From assembly GCA_016875155.1 (NCBI GenBank), contig VGSD01000227.1:1-5398 (forward strand): a stretch of DNA of 5,398 nt. The letters are read 5' to 3'. A model generated the notes under the pieces. It made no database searches, was not told the origin of the DNA, and saw only the letters and a list, made by a program, of their open reading frames with translations. The stretch comes from Deltaproteobacteria bacterium. Its GTDB lineage: Bacteria > Desulfobacterota > BSN033 > UBA1163. A program made the position numbers and the translations under genes. Position 1 is the stretch's first letter, and each line of letters starts with the position of its first letter. This document shows, piece by piece, positions 4,479-5,398 of the stretch.

Positions 4479-4605
4479 CTCAATCTCCTTTCATTCCTTA
4501 ATGGGCCATCTCCGGCACACCGGCTCTTGATGGGAAAAAGATTATTGTATAGGCTCACCGGCCTGACGGGAGTTCCCCACCCCCGATCTTCATTTTCTTT
4601 TTGCC

Positions 4606-5253
4606 TTAGATCTGGGCTTCCTGATTCCCGGTGGAAGCCAGGCACGTATAATTTCCTTCGGGATTTTCACCGACACCTGTTTTTTGGTTGTCCTCTCCAT
4701 CTTGTTCCTCTCCTAATATTTTTAGGATCCGCCTGATTTCTCCTCTGAGCAAAAATTCAACATCTTTGCCGTCAAATTTCAATCCAGCCATCACTGGTTC
4801 GAGAAATTTTTGAACATCACTCGACATTCCGCTCACGGCAACTCTTAAGGTCTCCGTCAATTTTAAAAATAGAATATCTGCCATCCCCTTTGGCAGGCCC
4901 CAAAAGTGCGACCTGGCTGTCGAAATTTGAAGCGTTAAAAAATCGATGGCAAAAGTTTTTGAAACCAACTCCCCTGTCTCCACCGCTAACCTCAGCTCTG
5001 TGAGTTGTTTTTTTAGCAGCTCGTGATCTCGCCTCACGTCCGTCAAAGTTTGACCGTTGTTACTCGAAGAGGAACGAGACTTTTTCTTTGAATCCGATCT
5101 TGCATTTATCGACCCGTCAATCTGTTTATCTGCCTCTTCAGGATCGATCTTGCCATCAACAAGAGTAATTACACCCGACTGAACAAGCTGTGTTACCCGG
5201 GCTCTTGAAATCCCTCTTCTCCTGGCAAATTGAGCACGACTTAACAATCTCAT
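4606..5253 (-). CDS. Putative terminase small subunit (Nu1-type DNA-packaging protein)
   Basis: This is a 215-residue protein. Residues 4-45 (LSRAQFARRRGISRARVTQL, then VQSGVITLVDGKIDPEEADKQ) strongly resemble the N-terminal helix-turn-helix of Nu1-like small terminase subunits. In these, a recognition helix is followed by 'DGKIDPEEAD', which begins the next helix. A Ser/Lys-rich linker (about 50-68) and a long helical region (HELLKKQLTELRLAVETGELV) follow, again in the usual order for this group. Small terminases recognise packaging sites in phage DNA and recruit the large ATPase/nuclease subunit. No large subunit is visible in this window, which weakens the call; a generic DNA-binding phage protein is the alternative. 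I prefer the ATG at 5253 over the TTG at 5271 because family proteins begin just before LSRAQFA. Its ribosome binding site is weak (GGAA at 5261-5264). Confidence 0.68.
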   Translation of the reverse strand: MRLLSRAQFARRRGISRARVTQLVQSGVITLVDGKIDPEEADKQIDGSINARSDSKKKSRSSSSNNGQTLTDVRRDHELLKKQLTELRLAVETGELVSKTFAIDFLTLQISTARSHFWGLPKGMADILFLKLTETLRVAVSGMSSDVQKFLEPVMAGLKFDGKDVEFLLRGEIRRILKILGEEQDGEDNQKTGVGENPEGNYTCLASTGNQEAQI

Positions 5254-5272
5254 AAAAAAATTCCATTTCAAA

Positions 5273-5314
5273 GAGTTAAGTGGTTAAATGTTAAGATCAA
5301 AAAAAATTTAACTC
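5273..5314. repeat. GTTAA repeat cluster upstream of the terminase-like gene
   Basis: On the plus strand three direct copies, GTTAAG (5275-5280), GTTAAA (5283-5288) and GTTAAG (5290-5295), are spaced 8 and 7 bases apart. An inverted pair, GAGTTAA (5273-5279) and TTAACTC (5308-5314), brackets them, and an A8 tract (5299-5306) lies inside. It could be an operator, a packaging-site element bound by the adjacent small terminase, or AT-rich promoter DNA. I see no clear sigma70 promoter here. From 5315 to the window edge I see no supported feature except possible ends of an upstream gene. Confidence 0.4.
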
Positions 5315-5398
5315 CCTCCCGAAAAATGCGGGCTTGGCGCTCACATTCTCCATTTTGGCTGGAAGGACCCACACCTATTGCCCCTTCTCTTTAAACCG

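Noticed and set aside
4388..4645. 85-codon minus-strand frame overlapping two genes
   Set aside because: It starts at a GTG, runs across the end of the terminase-like gene and into the next gene in another frame, and has a very Arg/Ser-rich translation. The overlapped gene has a much better ribosome binding site.
5299..5332. Hairpin CCCG/CGGG plus A8/T8 tract as a terminator upstream of the terminase-like gene
   Set aside because: The stem is only 4 bp and the T tract is 11 bases away, so it does not fit an intrinsic terminator.
5341..5397. Possible C-terminal tail (GLKRRGNRCGSFQPKWRM) of an upstream gene on the minus strand
   Set aside because: Only 18 codons are open at the window edge, another frame is open to 5375, and nothing favours one frame over the other.

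Overview
The window looks like part of a bacteriophage or prophage genome. It is a compact, one-directional run of small genes, all on the minus strand and so transcribed right to left. Most are 60-220 codons, and most have a near-perfect Shine-Dalgarno sequence (AAAGGAGG or similar). Intergenic gaps are mostly short, and at several junctions the ribosome binding site of one gene lies inside the last codons of the gene before it. The strong SD sequences point to a bacterial host. Base composition is moderate. I cannot name the host from this sequence. No transposase, integrase, tRNA, rRNA or CRISPR array is visible.

Layout in transcription order (right to left). 5254-5398: an upstream leader with a cluster of GTTAA-type repeats. 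5253-4606: a protein resembling the small terminase (Nu1-type DNA-packaging protein), with an N-terminal helix-turn-helix. 4478-4113: a small protein with a MerR/excisionase-like N-terminus. 4108-3899: a 69-residue unknown. 3881-3309: a 190-residue coiled-coil protein. 3306-3109: a 65-residue unknown with an internal repeat. A 124-base gap follows, containing a perfect 10-bp hairpin. 2984-2523 and 2539-2261: two overlapping, charged unknown proteins. 2239-2030: a small basic protein that I recognise as a homologue of ribosomal protein bS21. 1900-1718: a 60-residue excisionase/AlpA-type DNA-binding protein.

Between 1717 and 1272 lies the largest gene-poor stretch (446 bases), and it is not empty. 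On the minus strand it holds a strong sigma70-type promoter (TTGACA, 16 bases, TATTAT). About 130 bases of predicted RNA follow, folding into a three-way junction that ends in an intrinsic-terminator-like U tract. After that come a 14-codon ORF with an excellent SD and an orphan SD with no start codon. Beyond this are a 159-residue unknown protein (1271-792), a SprT-like zinc metallopeptidase (672-67) and the first 13 codons of another gene (39-1).

The most notable signals are the bS21 homologue inside a virus-like operon, which may adjust SD recognition by host ribosomes, and the promoter-structured RNA-terminator unit downstream of the small regulator. An RNA controlling the 159-aa and SprT genes, or a trans-acting small RNA, are both reasonable readings. 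These functional links are inference; the motifs themselves can be read directly.
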